Shown here: positions 54,574 to 64,000 of the stretch, in pieces
How the letters are laid out: every line of letters starts with the position of its first letter
How positions within the stretch are numbered: position 1 is the stretch's first letter
Assembly (NCBI GenBank): GCA_907163375.1
Contig: CAJQUW010005716.1
Span: 62,001 to 126,000, forward strand
DNA length: 64,000 nt
Source: Prostheceraeus crozeri
Lineage: Eukaryota > Platyhelminthes > Polycladida > Euryleptidae
Direction: 5' to 3'
The notes under the pieces: model-generated
What the model saw: only the letters and a program-made list of their open reading frames with translations
Told to the model about the DNA's origin: nothing
Databases searched by the model: none
Made by a program: the position numbers and the translations under genes

Positions 54574-56967
54574 TTAATCTTTAACCACTACAACTTCGTT
54601 ATCAAATTCATCTTCGACCACTGCAACATTCTTATCAAGTTCATCTAGAGCTGCTGCAAATTCCAGATCAAAGTGAACCCCAACCATTGCAACTTTGTTA
54701 TCAAGTTCTTGAACTGTTGCAACTCCGCTGTCAAAATTAGCCTGAGCCAATCCAACTTTGTTATCAAGCTCATCTTGAACCACTCCAACTTTGTTATCAA
54801 GCTCATCTTGAACCACTCCAACTTTGTTATCAAGCTCATCTTGAACCACTCCAACTTTGTTATCAAGCTCATCTTGAACTACTCCAACTTTGTTATCAAG
54901 CTCATCTTGAACCACTCCAACTTTGTTATCAAGCTCATCTTGAACCACTCCAACTTTGTTATCAAGCTCATCTTGAACCACTCCAACTTTGTTATCAAGC
55001 TCATCTTGAACTACTCCAACTTTGTTATCAAGCTCATCTTGAACTACTCCAACTTTGTTATCAAGCTCATCTTGAACCACTCCAACTTTGTTATCAAGCT
55101 CATCTTGAACCAATCCAACTTTGTTATCAAGCTCATCTTGAACCAATCCAACTTTGTTATCAAGCTCATCTTGAACCACTCCAACTTTGTTATCAAGCTC
55201 ATCTTGAACCACTCCAACTTTGTTATCAAGCTCATCTTGAACCACTCCAACTTTGTTATCAAGCTCATCTTGAACCACTCCAACTTTGTTATCAAGCTCA
55301 TCTTGAACCACTCCAACTTTGTTATCAAGCTCATCTTGAACCACTCCAACTTTGTTATCAAGCTCATCTTGAACCAATCCAACTTTGTTATCAAGCTCAT
55401 CTTGAACCAATCCAACTTTGTTATCAAGCTCATCTTGAACCAATCCAACTTTGTTATCAAGCTCATCTTGAACCACTCCAACTTTGTTATCAAGCTCATC
55501 TTGAACCAATCCAACTTTGTTATCAAGCTCATCTTGAACCAATCCAACTTTGTTATCAAGCTCATCTTGAACTACTCCAACTTTGTTATCAAGCTCATCT
55601 TGAACCACTCCAAATTTGTTATCAAGCTCATCTTGAACCACTCCAACTTTGTTATCAAGCTCATCTTGAACCACTCCAACTTTGTTATCAAGCTCATCTT
55701 GAACCAATCCAACTTTGTTATCAAGCTCATCTTGAACCACTCCAACTTTGTTATCAAGCTCATCTTGAACCACTCCAACTTTGTTATCAAGCTCATCTTG
55801 AATAAATGCAACTTTGTTACCAAGTGCATCCTCAGCTGTCTGTATTACTCTAACATGCATCTTTCCATCCACTGGAAATTTGTCATTTTTTTGCACCTCG
55901 ATGTTTCGATTTGGATTGTGAGATTGTCTTTTAATAGAACAATCTTCATGATTTCTTTCAGAACCATTATTTTCAGGATTCTGATTGCAAAATAAGATAT
56001 AATCAATGACCTTCATTATTCCTATCTTCAATGTCTTCTTCATCCCTTTGTCAAGTGATGTATAAATAAAAACGTTCACTGATGAATCGAATAATTTCAA
56101 TATAAGGATTCTATCATAGTTCACCATACAGCTATAGTATTCCGATTCAGAACATAAGATTATCGGGACAAGCACCGGTAATTCCAAGATTGCAAAAGCA
56201 ACGCAGATTCCCAGCAAAGATGCACATGTGCGTTTATATTGCAAATTTCTTAAAGCAACGAGGGTGTTTTTTGGTGCCGATTTTTTCTTTTTGATCAAAC
56301 TTGCCATGGTTGTGACACTTGAGACAATTACCAAAGCGAATGGGATTAGTTCGAAGGCAAAGACATTGAGAAAGGTGACAATTGTGAATGCATTCAAATC
56401 TGATAGCGAGTACAGCAATGGATAACCATTCCGCAACTCTTGATAGCAAATTTCCTCTGAAATGTAGATTTGCATCGAAATTTGAGTTAGAAAGGAGACG
56501 AGAATAAAAATGAAATTCATCCTTTTGACAATTTTAATGCGAAAAAATCCCTCGCCAGTTCTACTTGTCAATGGCATAACTACGACCAATACTCGTTGAA
56601 CTGCTATCAAAGAGATGCAGAAATTCCTCGCAGCATAAGAGGATAGATGAAGATGATATAATGCTCTATGAAAGTAACGGGCAATCAATAGCCGAACCTT
56701 GCTGCGAAACACCATCAGATTTAGCACTTGAAAGACGAAAAATGAGAATGTGTAGCAAATTTCCGTCACTGACAGAATTGTGACTTGGAGTCGGTACATT
56801 TTTCGAATTGTTGAGTTGCCAATTTCTAATTTCCAAGCCAGAAATAGCGATATCAAATTGATAAGTGCTCCAGCTATGGAGAAGCCAATGAAAATGCCAA
56901 TTATTACAGGTGATGACCCATTTAAAGTGACGACGCTGGTAAAATTGGAGCAATTCTTGTCAGGCAT
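54574..56967 (-). CDS. Rhodopsin-like seven-transmembrane receptor with a 32-unit repeat tail
   Basis: 797 residues, single exon. The N-terminus (1-20) has N-glycosylation sites NCS, NFT and NGS and no signal peptide. Helices fall at about 21-45 (GALINLISL), 58-84, 104-131, 151-171, 192-226, 246-272 (GICVAFAILELP) and 285-304 (DSSVNVFIY in place of NPxxY). The E/DRY motif reads VQRV. These features fit a divergent class A peptide receptor, closest in look to FMRFamide-type receptors. The Cys that usually starts helix 3 is missing, though ECL2 has C174. Residues 391-742 are 32 tandem copies of DELDNKVGVVQ; degenerate units flank them (AEDALGNKVAFIQ before, ELDNKVAMVG and DELDKNVAVVE after). 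The tail is acidic and amphipathic, likely helical or coiled-coil and cytoplasmic, perhaps for clustering. The ligand is unknown. Confidence 0.82.
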   Translation of the reverse strand: MPDKNCSNFTSVVTLNGSSPVIIGIFIGFSIAGALINLISLFLAWKLEIGNSTIRKMYRLQVTILSVTEICYTFSFFVFQVLNLMVFRSKVRLLIARYFHRALYHLHLSSYAARNFCISLIAVQRVLVVVMPLTSRTGEGFFRIKIVKRMNFIFILVSFLTQISMQIYISEEICYQELRNGYPLLYSLSDLNAFTIVTFLNVFAFELIPFALVIVSSVTTMASLIKKKKSAPKNTLVALRNLQYKRTCASLLGICVAFAILELPVLVPIILCSESEYYSCMVNYDRILILKLFDSSVNVFIYTSLDKGMKKTLKIGIMKVIDYILFCNQNPENNGSERNHEDCSIKRQSHNPNRNIEVQKNDKFPVDGKMHVRVIQTAEDALGNKVAFIQDELDNKVGVVQDELDNKVGVVQDELDNKVGLVQDELDNKVGVVQDELDNKVGVVQDELDNKFGVVQDELDNKVGVVQDELDNKVGLVQDELDNKVGLVQDELDNKVGVVQDELDNKVGLVQDELDNKVGLVQDELDNKVGLVQDELDNKVGVVQDELDNKVGVVQDELDNKVGVVQDELDNKVGVVQDELDNKVGVVQDELDNKVGVVQDELDNKVGLVQDELDNKVGLVQDELDNKVGVVQDELDNKVGVVQDELDNKVGVVQDELDNKVGVVQDELDNKVGVVQDELDNKVGVVQDELDNKVGVVQDELDNKVGVVQDELDNKVGVVQDELDNKVGVVQDELDNKVGLAQANFDSGVATVQELDNKVAMVGVHFDLEFAAALDELDKNVAVVEDEFDNEVVVVKD
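54742..55797 (-). repeat. Coding minisatellite, 33 bp x 32
   Basis: The tract is 1056 bp, exactly 32 units of 33 bp with no indel. Units differ at only a few positions, mainly GTG/TTG (Val/Leu), one GTT/TTT and silent changes, so the array is recent or homogenised. Array length is a multiple of three per unit, so copy-number change keeps the receptor in frame. Four of the six frames of the unit lack stop codons, which creates long spurious open frames on both strands. Confidence 0.97.
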
Positions 56968-57013
56968 GGTCGAATTTTTAATTAATATAGTAGTAACAGC
57001 GACTTCAGTAGCG

Positions 57014-57022
57014 ATTTATATA
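57014..57022 (-). promoter_or_regulatory. Possible TATA box of the receptor gene
   Basis: TATATAAAT on the minus strand, 47-55 bp before the ATG at 56967. The spacing suits a start site with a short leader. An upstream non-coding exon cannot be excluded. Confidence 0.35.
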
Positions 57023-57699
57023 CGAGTATCGCAGGCAATTACAACATCAACCATTTCAATTTAAATCATGATCTGCTACATCATCTGAGCTTATTGTCAT
57101 TATGAGTAATCCTCTTAATGTCGACTTTGCATTTCAGATAAAGGTATCATTACTTGTGGAATCATCAAAGGCATTTTTTCAGGAAGAATCTTATAACGGA
57201 GATTTCAAGCAAATTATATGTTTCACGGAAGATTAACCCTGTGAAATTATGATATTCTGGCTCTTCATAATGGGCAACAGAAATGGCAATTTAAGAATCA
57301 ATGCTATAAGTAAATGAGAATGGTTGCATAACCAGCAAGAGCATTGCCATGGTTGTGCCAAAAGGCTAATATTACAGGAAACTCAGACACTGAAAATGCT
57401 ACAAATAAGCCCCATTAAGCCTAATCAAAATTCACGTCCTTCCATTTTATTTTCATAATACTGAGTTGATTACTGAAGCAAAGTTGTAACATGACTCTGG
57501 TTATAATTGAAAAATGAGAGTTGACAAAGAGTCATCAAAGAGTTGACATTTTCACAGTGAATTTCGCTGCAACTTCCTGATACTTGATTCCTCAGTCCTC
57601 ACTTAGATAAATGCTCTTAGCAGTTGCTATAGTTCATATATGCAATTTAAGAAGTCTTTGTCAAAATTTACCCCATGTCCAAAATAACCCCGTTTTACG
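57023..57699. other. Upstream DNA of the receptor, no gene recognised
   Basis: AT-rich with no open frame of note. It may contain regulatory DNA, but nothing specific can be read. Confidence 0.35.
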
Positions 57700-57981
57700 T
57701 TATTGTGCGTAATTGAGCTATGGTGCAATGTGGAAAAAGAAAGGCAACAATGTGTCCCGTAATAATGATTTCTCTATCTATGCATGTAAAAGATATTTTT
57801 GAAATCTCAGTCTGTATATCTGCATGTGTATTCATATCATTGCTGCCCAGTTCATTTCAATTACGCACAATAGTATTAACATAGATTTTTTCGGGCGACA
57901 ATGTAGGACATTTTCAGGGGTTTACGCGCCCTCAAATGTCCTACATTGTTGCACTCAAAAATCCATCTTAAAGTTATATTG
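57700..57981 (+). repeat. Dispersed repeat, uninterrupted copy
   Basis: Same family as the split copy at 48631-51234. It contains a 58-bp hairpin (57895-57952) with 19-bp arms, GCGACAATGTAGGACATTT against its complement. The split copy has lost the left arm of this hairpin by deletion. Confidence 0.65.
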
Positions 57982-58189
57982 CCCATTCTAGTCTCATTAA
58001 CTGAAACAAAACGAAAAGTCGGATTTCTATGGCTGCCGTTATTCACAGTGAGCAGCTTTGCATTGCTTTCTTTGTTACCGCGCTATTCATTCCCGTTCAT
58101 TATCCGCATTGTTAATTGATTTCATAATTCAACGTCATGTGCTTCTTTGTCTATCGTGCTATGTTTGCTTCTGCGATTAATTCATTTTT

Positions 58190-58262
58190 TTTCTTGAGAA
58201 TGATCTACGTTGTAGACCGAAATATCTGTCGCAGATAAACGATTGTTTTTCAATTAATCAAC
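58190..58262 (+). other. Isolated PLE end (pLTR) motif
   Basis: TGATCTACGTTGTAGACCGA, AATATCT and ACGATTGTTTTTCAATTA match the block at 48341-48400 with a few substitutions. CTAC-GTT-GTAG forms a stem, preceded by TGAT and followed by CCGAAATATC, in the order of a hammerhead core. No PLE coding sequence is nearby. Confidence 0.45.
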
Positions 58263-59659
58263 CAAAAATTGAGTGAGTCTCTAAATTATCTTTCCCGATA
58301 AGCTATTTTCCTTGCTTTATGCACAACGTCAACATTATAACAGAATATGGGTGTATGTTTTATCGTGCATAAATATCACATTATCACTATCATCACACAT
58401 CATCATTGATGTATATCAGTAAGTACATTAACCGTTTTCAACTTTCCAAGGCCAGCTATTGAGAAGCAGATATATCTTGTGCACATTGTATTTTAGAACT
58501 GCAAAAGTTTCCCTTGCATGGATTAGATGATGCACCCAAACATTCCCAAACATTAGTCAAACACGCACATGAATATCTCATCTTCCGAACTGCTAGAAGT
58601 TTGTCATTGCGCTGTGAACAATGAACATGTTGTATGTGTTTTGTGTATGGTACCATGTATGCATTAACATGTCAGCAATAACGGCGCATAGTCCCTGCTT
58701 TCATGCAGAAATTATTTTGAGATTTTTATCCGTTTAGTTTACCCCACCACACTGTCCTTGTTTGAAATCTATTATTGCAAAGTTTCGGGGTTTGAAATCG
58801 GCAACATTATAACTGCACCTGGGAAGGTAGGAAAAAAATCGAACTTGCCGGAACATAAATTCTGAATGACAAATGAAGTAGCCGGTCAATTATAATCGGT
58901 CCGCACTGTCCTAGTTATGATTATGTGCTGCGATAATTAAAAAAACATGCTTAAAGCAAATATTTATCAAAAATCGATTGCTAGCTAATTTAGCAACCCA
59001 ACACCAAGGGTTTATTTTGCAACTGCACGAACTCAGAATTTTAGTCGGCCACAGGAGGTTTTAAATCAAGGAATTGAACTCTTCTAGAATCATCAAAAAT
59101 GAATATCAAACAGAATCCGCTCTACACACCGCCATTTTTGATAGAGAATCACATAGTTGCACAGCAGATTCAGTTGTCAATGTGGCTAATGCATTCACAG
59201 ATCAATTCTGATTTGCTTTGTTCGAGGTATGACGACAAATAAAGAGCTGCCCTGGTGGGCAATGCAACTAGCGATGACCCACTTGCTGCGAATCTGTTGG
59301 ATCCACGATACAATATACAAAATTTGACAGCACAGGAAACGAAACAATCTCGAAATTTCATTGTAGGTGCTGAGTCTAACGACTCTGCACTACACCACTA
59401 ACCCAATACCACGCAAACGCATCTTCTTATGCGCAGATCTTTTGGAAGGCAACCTTCATCCTGGAACTTGGTGGGAAGCCCGGTTGAAAATAGATGTTGA
59501 TGCGGAGCTCTTTCGGACTGTAAAAGCATTATGCGGGTGGTCTCCATAGCACTGCGGCTACCTGCTTGACCAAGCGATCATTTGGTCTAGTCGTTAACTT
59601 AATAAGTTTTGTGAAACAGCAACTGCTGCACCCAAAAAGGACCTAAGTCACAGCTGAGC
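58263..59659. other. No gene recognised; one short protein-like frame
   Basis: Mostly AT-rich. The frame at 59367-59549 (plus) ends LHPGTWWEARLKIDVDAELF, RTVKALCGWSP and looks protein-like, but I do not recognise it. It directly precedes the LINE remnant and may be another fragment. Confidence 0.3.
59561..59606 (+). repeat. Direct repeat flanking the LINE remnant, left copy
   Basis: CCTGCTTGACCAAGCGATCA, TTTGGTCTAGTCGTTAAC. The second copy is at 60664-60706, about 1.1 kb away, with a few substitutions. The word TGATC(A)AGCGATCA is partly palindromic. Confidence 0.7.
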
Positions 59660-60640
59660 GCCATCCGTTACCGAGATTTCGACCCATTAAGTTCAGTATC
59701 TCTCAGGATGGCGGGTCCGCAACAGCTCGCTGCGCCCAGGTCTTTAACGCAAAACTTCTACCTTCTTCCGCCTTTGCACTCAACTTATTGATGGTGATCT
59801 GTACGCTTTTAACACCGGCTTTAGCAAGAAATTTCCTCACCGATGGAGCAACAAAACCGCGGCATCCCACTTCAAAGGGCATGAGCTCACATTTCCACCC
59901 TTGCTTCAGAATCCCTTCGGCAAGCTCTTCAAATTTGGCAACTTTCCTTTTATGGGCATCCTCAACATTCTCTTTCCAGGGAGCGGTTAGTTCGCCCATA
60001 ATCATTCTTTTCCCTACCGCATCGATCAACACTAGGTCAGGCCATTGGTCAGATAGGGACAATTCATCTGGCAGCTGCCTATCCACTCGAAATTACCACT
60101 TCCGCAGAACAGATCGAGACACACGAGGAGACTTTCGTCTCTTTGTTAGACCAATCGGCACAAAGCCGATTCCCGCTACATACAGAAGGCATCACTGCAT
60201 CCGAGACTGCTTCCACAATCTCTTGCAGGACCAAACCGTGCCGGTGCGTGTGCCATCCTCTCTACAGTGCCCCATGACAACCGGAGAGAAGCTTCCGCTT
60301 CAACTGCCAATAGCCCATATTCCACTAATCCCTCCATGAGATCTTGCGATCTTCAACTTCCCAGTTAAGCCATCTTCCTTGATGCCCCTGTTGCACTGCC
60401 AAGGTCACCTTCGCTAATTTCTGACCAAAATACGCTCGCCTCCCAAAAAAAGGCACGTATGTCATTTTGCCTTTCAGCAATGATAGTGCCCTACTCTTCT
60501 GTGGCTTAAATTTCATCCCACACCACCCAACAAGTTCATGCAACCTGTTGAGAATATCTGAGACACGCCTGGAATCATTATCTATGACCGTCAAATTGTC
60601 CATGAAAGCCTTCATGTGGTTACTGTTGCCGCTATTCCTG
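59660..60640 (-). pseudogene. Non-LTR retrotransposon: RT palm end plus C-terminal nuclease-like domain, internally deleted
   Basis: Minus strand, 60640 to 60325: RT block KAFMDNLTVIDNDSRRV (FMDN where FMDD is expected, so the catalytic pair is damaged), WCGMKFKPQKSRALSLLKGK and RWLNWEVEDRKISWRD. An interrupted stretch follows, then 60086-59703: DELSLSDQWPDLVLIDAVGK, MGELTAPWKENVEDAHKRK, ELMPFEVGCRGFVAPSVRKF and LKTWAQRAVA. The 'PDLVL...ELT.PWE' pair looks like a PD-(D/E)XK nuclease core and is intact except for WPD in place of RPD. The zinc-finger region between RT and nuclease is missing. A short 3' tail is shared with the 44-kb copy. Confidence 0.72.
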
Positions 60641-60663
60641 ATATTTGAGGCACGTGAACAAAA

Positions 60664-60706
60664 CCTGCTTGATCAAGCGATCATTTGGTTTAGTCGTTGA
60701 CGTAAT
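60664..60706 (+). repeat. Direct repeat flanking the LINE remnant, right copy
   Basis: CCTGCTTGATCAAGCGATCA, TTTGGTTTAGTCGTTGAC. Same orientation as the copy at 59561. The pair encloses the minus-strand LINE remnant, so it could be a long target duplication or part of the element itself repeated. Confidence 0.7.
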
Positions 60707-62490
60707 CATGACTGACTGTCTTCTTTCCAGCCATTGTAGTGTGGTGCTGTCGTGTGTTGTGTTCGTCCGCAGAATGCAGCAAAAAACATTCTATTGTCAT
60801 TACATGTTATTCTCTCTATGCTTCTGCTGCAGTTCTGTTGCTGTGTAGTTCAGTCATGAGCATAGAAATCCGATTAATATTATTGCGCGTTAGTTAGACT
60901 AGAACGGCCACAACAATATCGCAGAACACTACGCCGTGGTTAAGTCGTGACTATAGCAACGGTACACTTATGACTCAGCACCAGTACATCAATGAAGTAG
61001 GTCACGTCCAAACACGTGGTTTTCAGCTGACAATTCACGCAGTCATTCGGCATCAGTGTTAACATGAATTCTACGCTGATGCAATGGATTTTCTAGTGTG
61101 AAATAATCGTGAAGACAGCGTGAGGGATATTGCTATTACAAATCGCAAATGTGCACCGCAATATGACTTTGTGTGTTTGCTTCCACTATCACTGCTACGC
61201 GTGCATTTCTGTTGAATTGGATTGCGATCAGAGCGTCATTGCGATAGAAGTTTATCTGCCGGATAACAGATTGTGAATGGAAAGTGATGCACCTACTATC
61301 CAAGGACGGAGAGAGCATGTAGAAGAAGTGTTCTGATTAACTTCAGCATTGTGTTTGCACGATTACAATTGCACTTCTTGCCCACCATCGATGTATTGGT
61401 CGCTTTTTCAATCAGAGAGTATTAGCTGATGAACAGGAGATATTAGACTTGCAGATAAATGCTGCTGTTTATGGTAAAAGTGGCAAAATAATTTTGATAA
61501 ACAGCGACTCGAACTCTAGTACTTAGTCACAACAGCGACAAAACTGCGACTTCACACATACACCAGAGGAACACAACCTCGAGTGGCAGCATGATAAAAT
61601 ATAGAGCATCAACAATTTTATGAGGACGGCAGTTTGCAGACGCGGCAGCACTTTTGAGCCTGCTTTTCACAAGGCATCCTTCTCACAAATATTATCTCGA
61701 GTAAAGAGATGTATCTCATTCCTGCTTTATGATCAAATCATCAGTCAGAAAACAATTTTTGTGACATTATAGACATGCACTGCATACCGGGCGTAATGGT
61801 TACTACTTGGTCAAAGCTCTCGTGGTCATGGAGGCAATCAACCGGAAGCTGTCCTGAGGAAAGAACATGAAATTGATGCAGTCATACCCTCCATTAATAT
61901 TTGACAATTAAGAATGCTAAACGAGCGAAGAAATCAATAAATTTGTGAGCGGTGGAAGTTTCAGCGTTGCAGAAACATTAGCATTTAATCTAAATTTAGT
62001 CTTGGCGACCACGACGACGACTATACATGTATATTCAAAAAATATCTTTCTACCATTGAAATATGACCTAAGTCATTGAGCCATAATATAGCCTACTACT
62101 GTCAATGCGTAGGCTACATTATAGTCCCAAATGTATATCAGCATATTTCTCGCTTCATTGATCGTTTTGCTCTGCAAATGAACGGATTAGCAAAATTGCC
62201 TTTTGAATACATAGATTGAAGGGCTTAAAAATGTATTAACTTAAGCAAATTAATCATCCTTGTGGCAGTACTGCATGGCATTACACGCCAGAAATCCACC
62301 AATTATTTCCGATGTCTAATTTAAAATTAGAAATGTGACCGTATTTCATCTGCATCCGAGTAGGATAAAATGTTCTCACAAGGCTGGCGAATTACAGGGA
62401 GGACCACGGCATATGGAGGGACCAAGTGAATGATTTTAAAACTCAATTTACTATTTTGATTGTAATCGACTTAACGACTTGAGGTAGGTC
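60707..62490. other. No gene recognised
   Basis: No open frame above about 70 codons and no recognisable domain. GCATAGAAATCCGAT at 60859 echoes the reverse complement of 58019-58032 (ATCGGATTTCTATG-like) but no element could be closed. Confidence 0.4.
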
Positions 62491-63264
62491 CCCTGTGGGA
62501 ACGCATCTTGCTAATATCAACAGATTATCTGGCGAGGTAGCGATTTTGTGGATAATTTTTTAAAGGTTCATTTTCGTGTAAAAACTATCTCCGTATGTGA
62601 AAATGGTCATCATTTATCCAAAAACATGTGTAAAATTAAGAAACGACAGGTGGCGAAAAAGTTGCTATAATTAGTTGGTAGATATTTGTTTACTAATGCG
62701 AGCTGATTTTTCGCCAACCGGCGAAATCGTGGATATTGTAGCAACTAATTAGTGGTAAGTAGTAATGTTCGTATATTACCTTCACATGAAAATATATTGT
62801 ATACTCAGTCTGATCTGATAAAAAGGGATCTTTTTTAATTCACGAAGGCTTAAACTAAAAAAAGTATTTATCTTCCATAAATGTATCAGTAAATACTATG
62901 ATATTATTCAAATATTTGTCATTGTTGTAAATTATTGAATGTCAAGAGATGTTATGAAAATTGATATATGCGGATTCTCAATATTCTTATCATTATCAAA
63001 GAATGATAGTCTGCATGTATTTCTTAGATAGATTAGCCATATGTGGGGGATAGTGAGGAGGTGAGGGAGAGAATAGAGCCTCGGCTGTAGAGGCGGATTA
63101 CTAAAGAAAATAAGAGAGAAAGTCAAAAGTAAAAGGTGACATATAGAGCGCGAATTGTCGCCGGCGAACTTCGCCAGCGAATATCCCGCAAATATGACTG
63201 AACTTTAGCATGATATTCTGCAGCTGACATTCGCCAGTTTTTCGCAAGATTCGTTCCCACAGGG
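62491..63264. mobile_element. 774-bp MITE with 21-bp terminal inverted repeats
   Basis: CCCTGTGGGAACGCATCTTG at 62491 is mirrored, one base different, by the end at 63264. GGCGA/TCGCC words recur inside (62532, 62652, 62722 and 63160-63237), giving subterminal dyads. No transposase is present. The superfamily is not clear and no convincing target duplication was seen. Confidence 0.6.
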
Positions 63265-64000
63265 TCATGACTCTGGATTATAATCTAGTGCTCAGACGAT
63301 AGGCCTAAGTGTCGAAATATTTTCTTTCAAAAACACAAAAGACAGAATTTTAGAGTACCGCATTGAATATTTTGTTTTTCAATTTTACGTCGTTTCTGTG
63401 CCCGTGTTGACCTCTATTGAGGCTATCGTAGTCTATTTTCGGACGTAAAGGAGCAGTGTTCAACTGCATGAATTGAAATGACGAGTTTTTTTAGAGTAGG
63501 CATATAATCTAAGTATGTATTGGGATGCTAATTATCGCTTCTGCTGCTTGAGAACAACAAATTTAGAGAAAGCGGATGGACAAATAGGCTAACTGGAGTT
63601 TAAAATGAAATTATATTGGTAATTAATAGATCACACTACAAATAATTAGATTGCCTCCAACAGAGTTGAGAATTACTTAAACATTTCAAAAAAAGAAGAG
63701 ATTGACATCTTTAGTCTTGGAGACTCGGTATATTTGAATTTTATTTCACTCGATTTTCTTTCCATAACCTTGTCTCTTGTCATAACCTATGACATCCTAT
63801 ATCAATAGAACTTTTGTCTTTAATGATCGTCAATACTTCATGAAAAGATGAAGTCATAGATTTTATTTCAAAATGCTGTAAAATTGATTTAAAATTTTAA
63901 GTCTTACTATAGAGTATATAATACATCTACTCTATGAGTCTTACTTTTTTTCATAGCATTTTTTATTTAATGAACCTGCCGATCTTCTACGAGAGACTAA
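63265..64000. other. No gene recognised
   Basis: AT-rich to the window edge. AGTCTTACT occurs twice at 63899-63947, around the dyad TAGAGTA..TACTCTA. Confidence 0.4.

Noticed and set aside
55044..55565. Minus-strand MSLITKLEWFK repeat ORFs (also 54645-54872 and 55572-55829)
   Set aside because: Out-of-frame readings of the same minisatellite; the receptor frame is continuous with seven helices and explains the sequence.
54742..55797. Could the 33-bp array be a CRISPR array?
   Set aside because: The units are contiguous with no spacers and lie inside an animal coding sequence.
54673..55995. 440-codon open frame on the plus strand with SNFVIKLILNH repeats
   Set aside because: It is the antisense shadow of the receptor minisatellite; the 33-bp unit simply lacks stops in that frame and the flanks show no domain.

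Overview
This is AT-rich metazoan nuclear DNA, most likely from a marine invertebrate. The evidence is two intact animal genes without introns in their coding parts, many Penelope-like elements (PLEs), non-LTR retrotransposons, tRNA-derived SINE-like repeats and DNA transposons with target-site duplications. There is no bacterial or viral gene layout. The species cannot be read from the sequence. A PAN-plus-C-type-lectin protein is compatible with a tunicate or another invertebrate, but that is a weak hint.

Two genes look intact. One (35190-35966, minus) encodes a 258-residue secreted protein with a PAN/apple-like module followed by a C-type lectin domain. The other (54574-56967, minus) encodes a 797-residue seven-transmembrane receptor of the rhodopsin-like peptide-receptor type. 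Its tail holds exactly 32 tandem copies of an 11-residue unit (33-bp repeat, 54742-55797). Each has a TATA-like sequence shortly upstream. They are unrelated and do not form an operon.

Nearly all other recognisable content is mobile DNA, mostly broken. 1-10 kb: the end of an unrecognised ORF, two inverted-repeat elements, a diverged direct repeat pair, then long unique-looking DNA. 11-16 kb: a PLE fragment and a nearly full-length but frameshifted two-ORF LINE. 17-28 kb: terminal-inverted-repeat elements (pogo-like, an internally deleted Tc1, several MITEs), a 179-bp near-perfect palindrome and a LINE endonuclease-domain fragment. 29-34 kb: a LINE fragment and three PLE copies in one orientation, separated by (TA)n tracts, with a compact SINE-like unit carrying a degenerate hammerhead-like fold between them. 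37-40 kb: a second SINE-like repeat and head-to-head PLE pieces. 40.4-47.1 kb: one 6.7-kb hAT-like element bounded by an 8-bp target duplication and itself invaded by a LINE fragment and a mariner rearranged into a perfect 587-bp inverted repeat. 47.9-53.2 kb: another PLE tail, an element-in-element insertion whose empty site can be read from a second copy at 57.7 kb, and a pogo-like element with internal inverted arms. 57.7-64 kb: more repeats, a broken LINE fragment and a 774-bp MITE.

The genes do not work together as a system. The most unusual items are the repeat-tailed receptor, the tRNA-promoter plus hammerhead-like unit, the recurrent hammerhead-like motifs at PLE ends, and the palindromic mariner.
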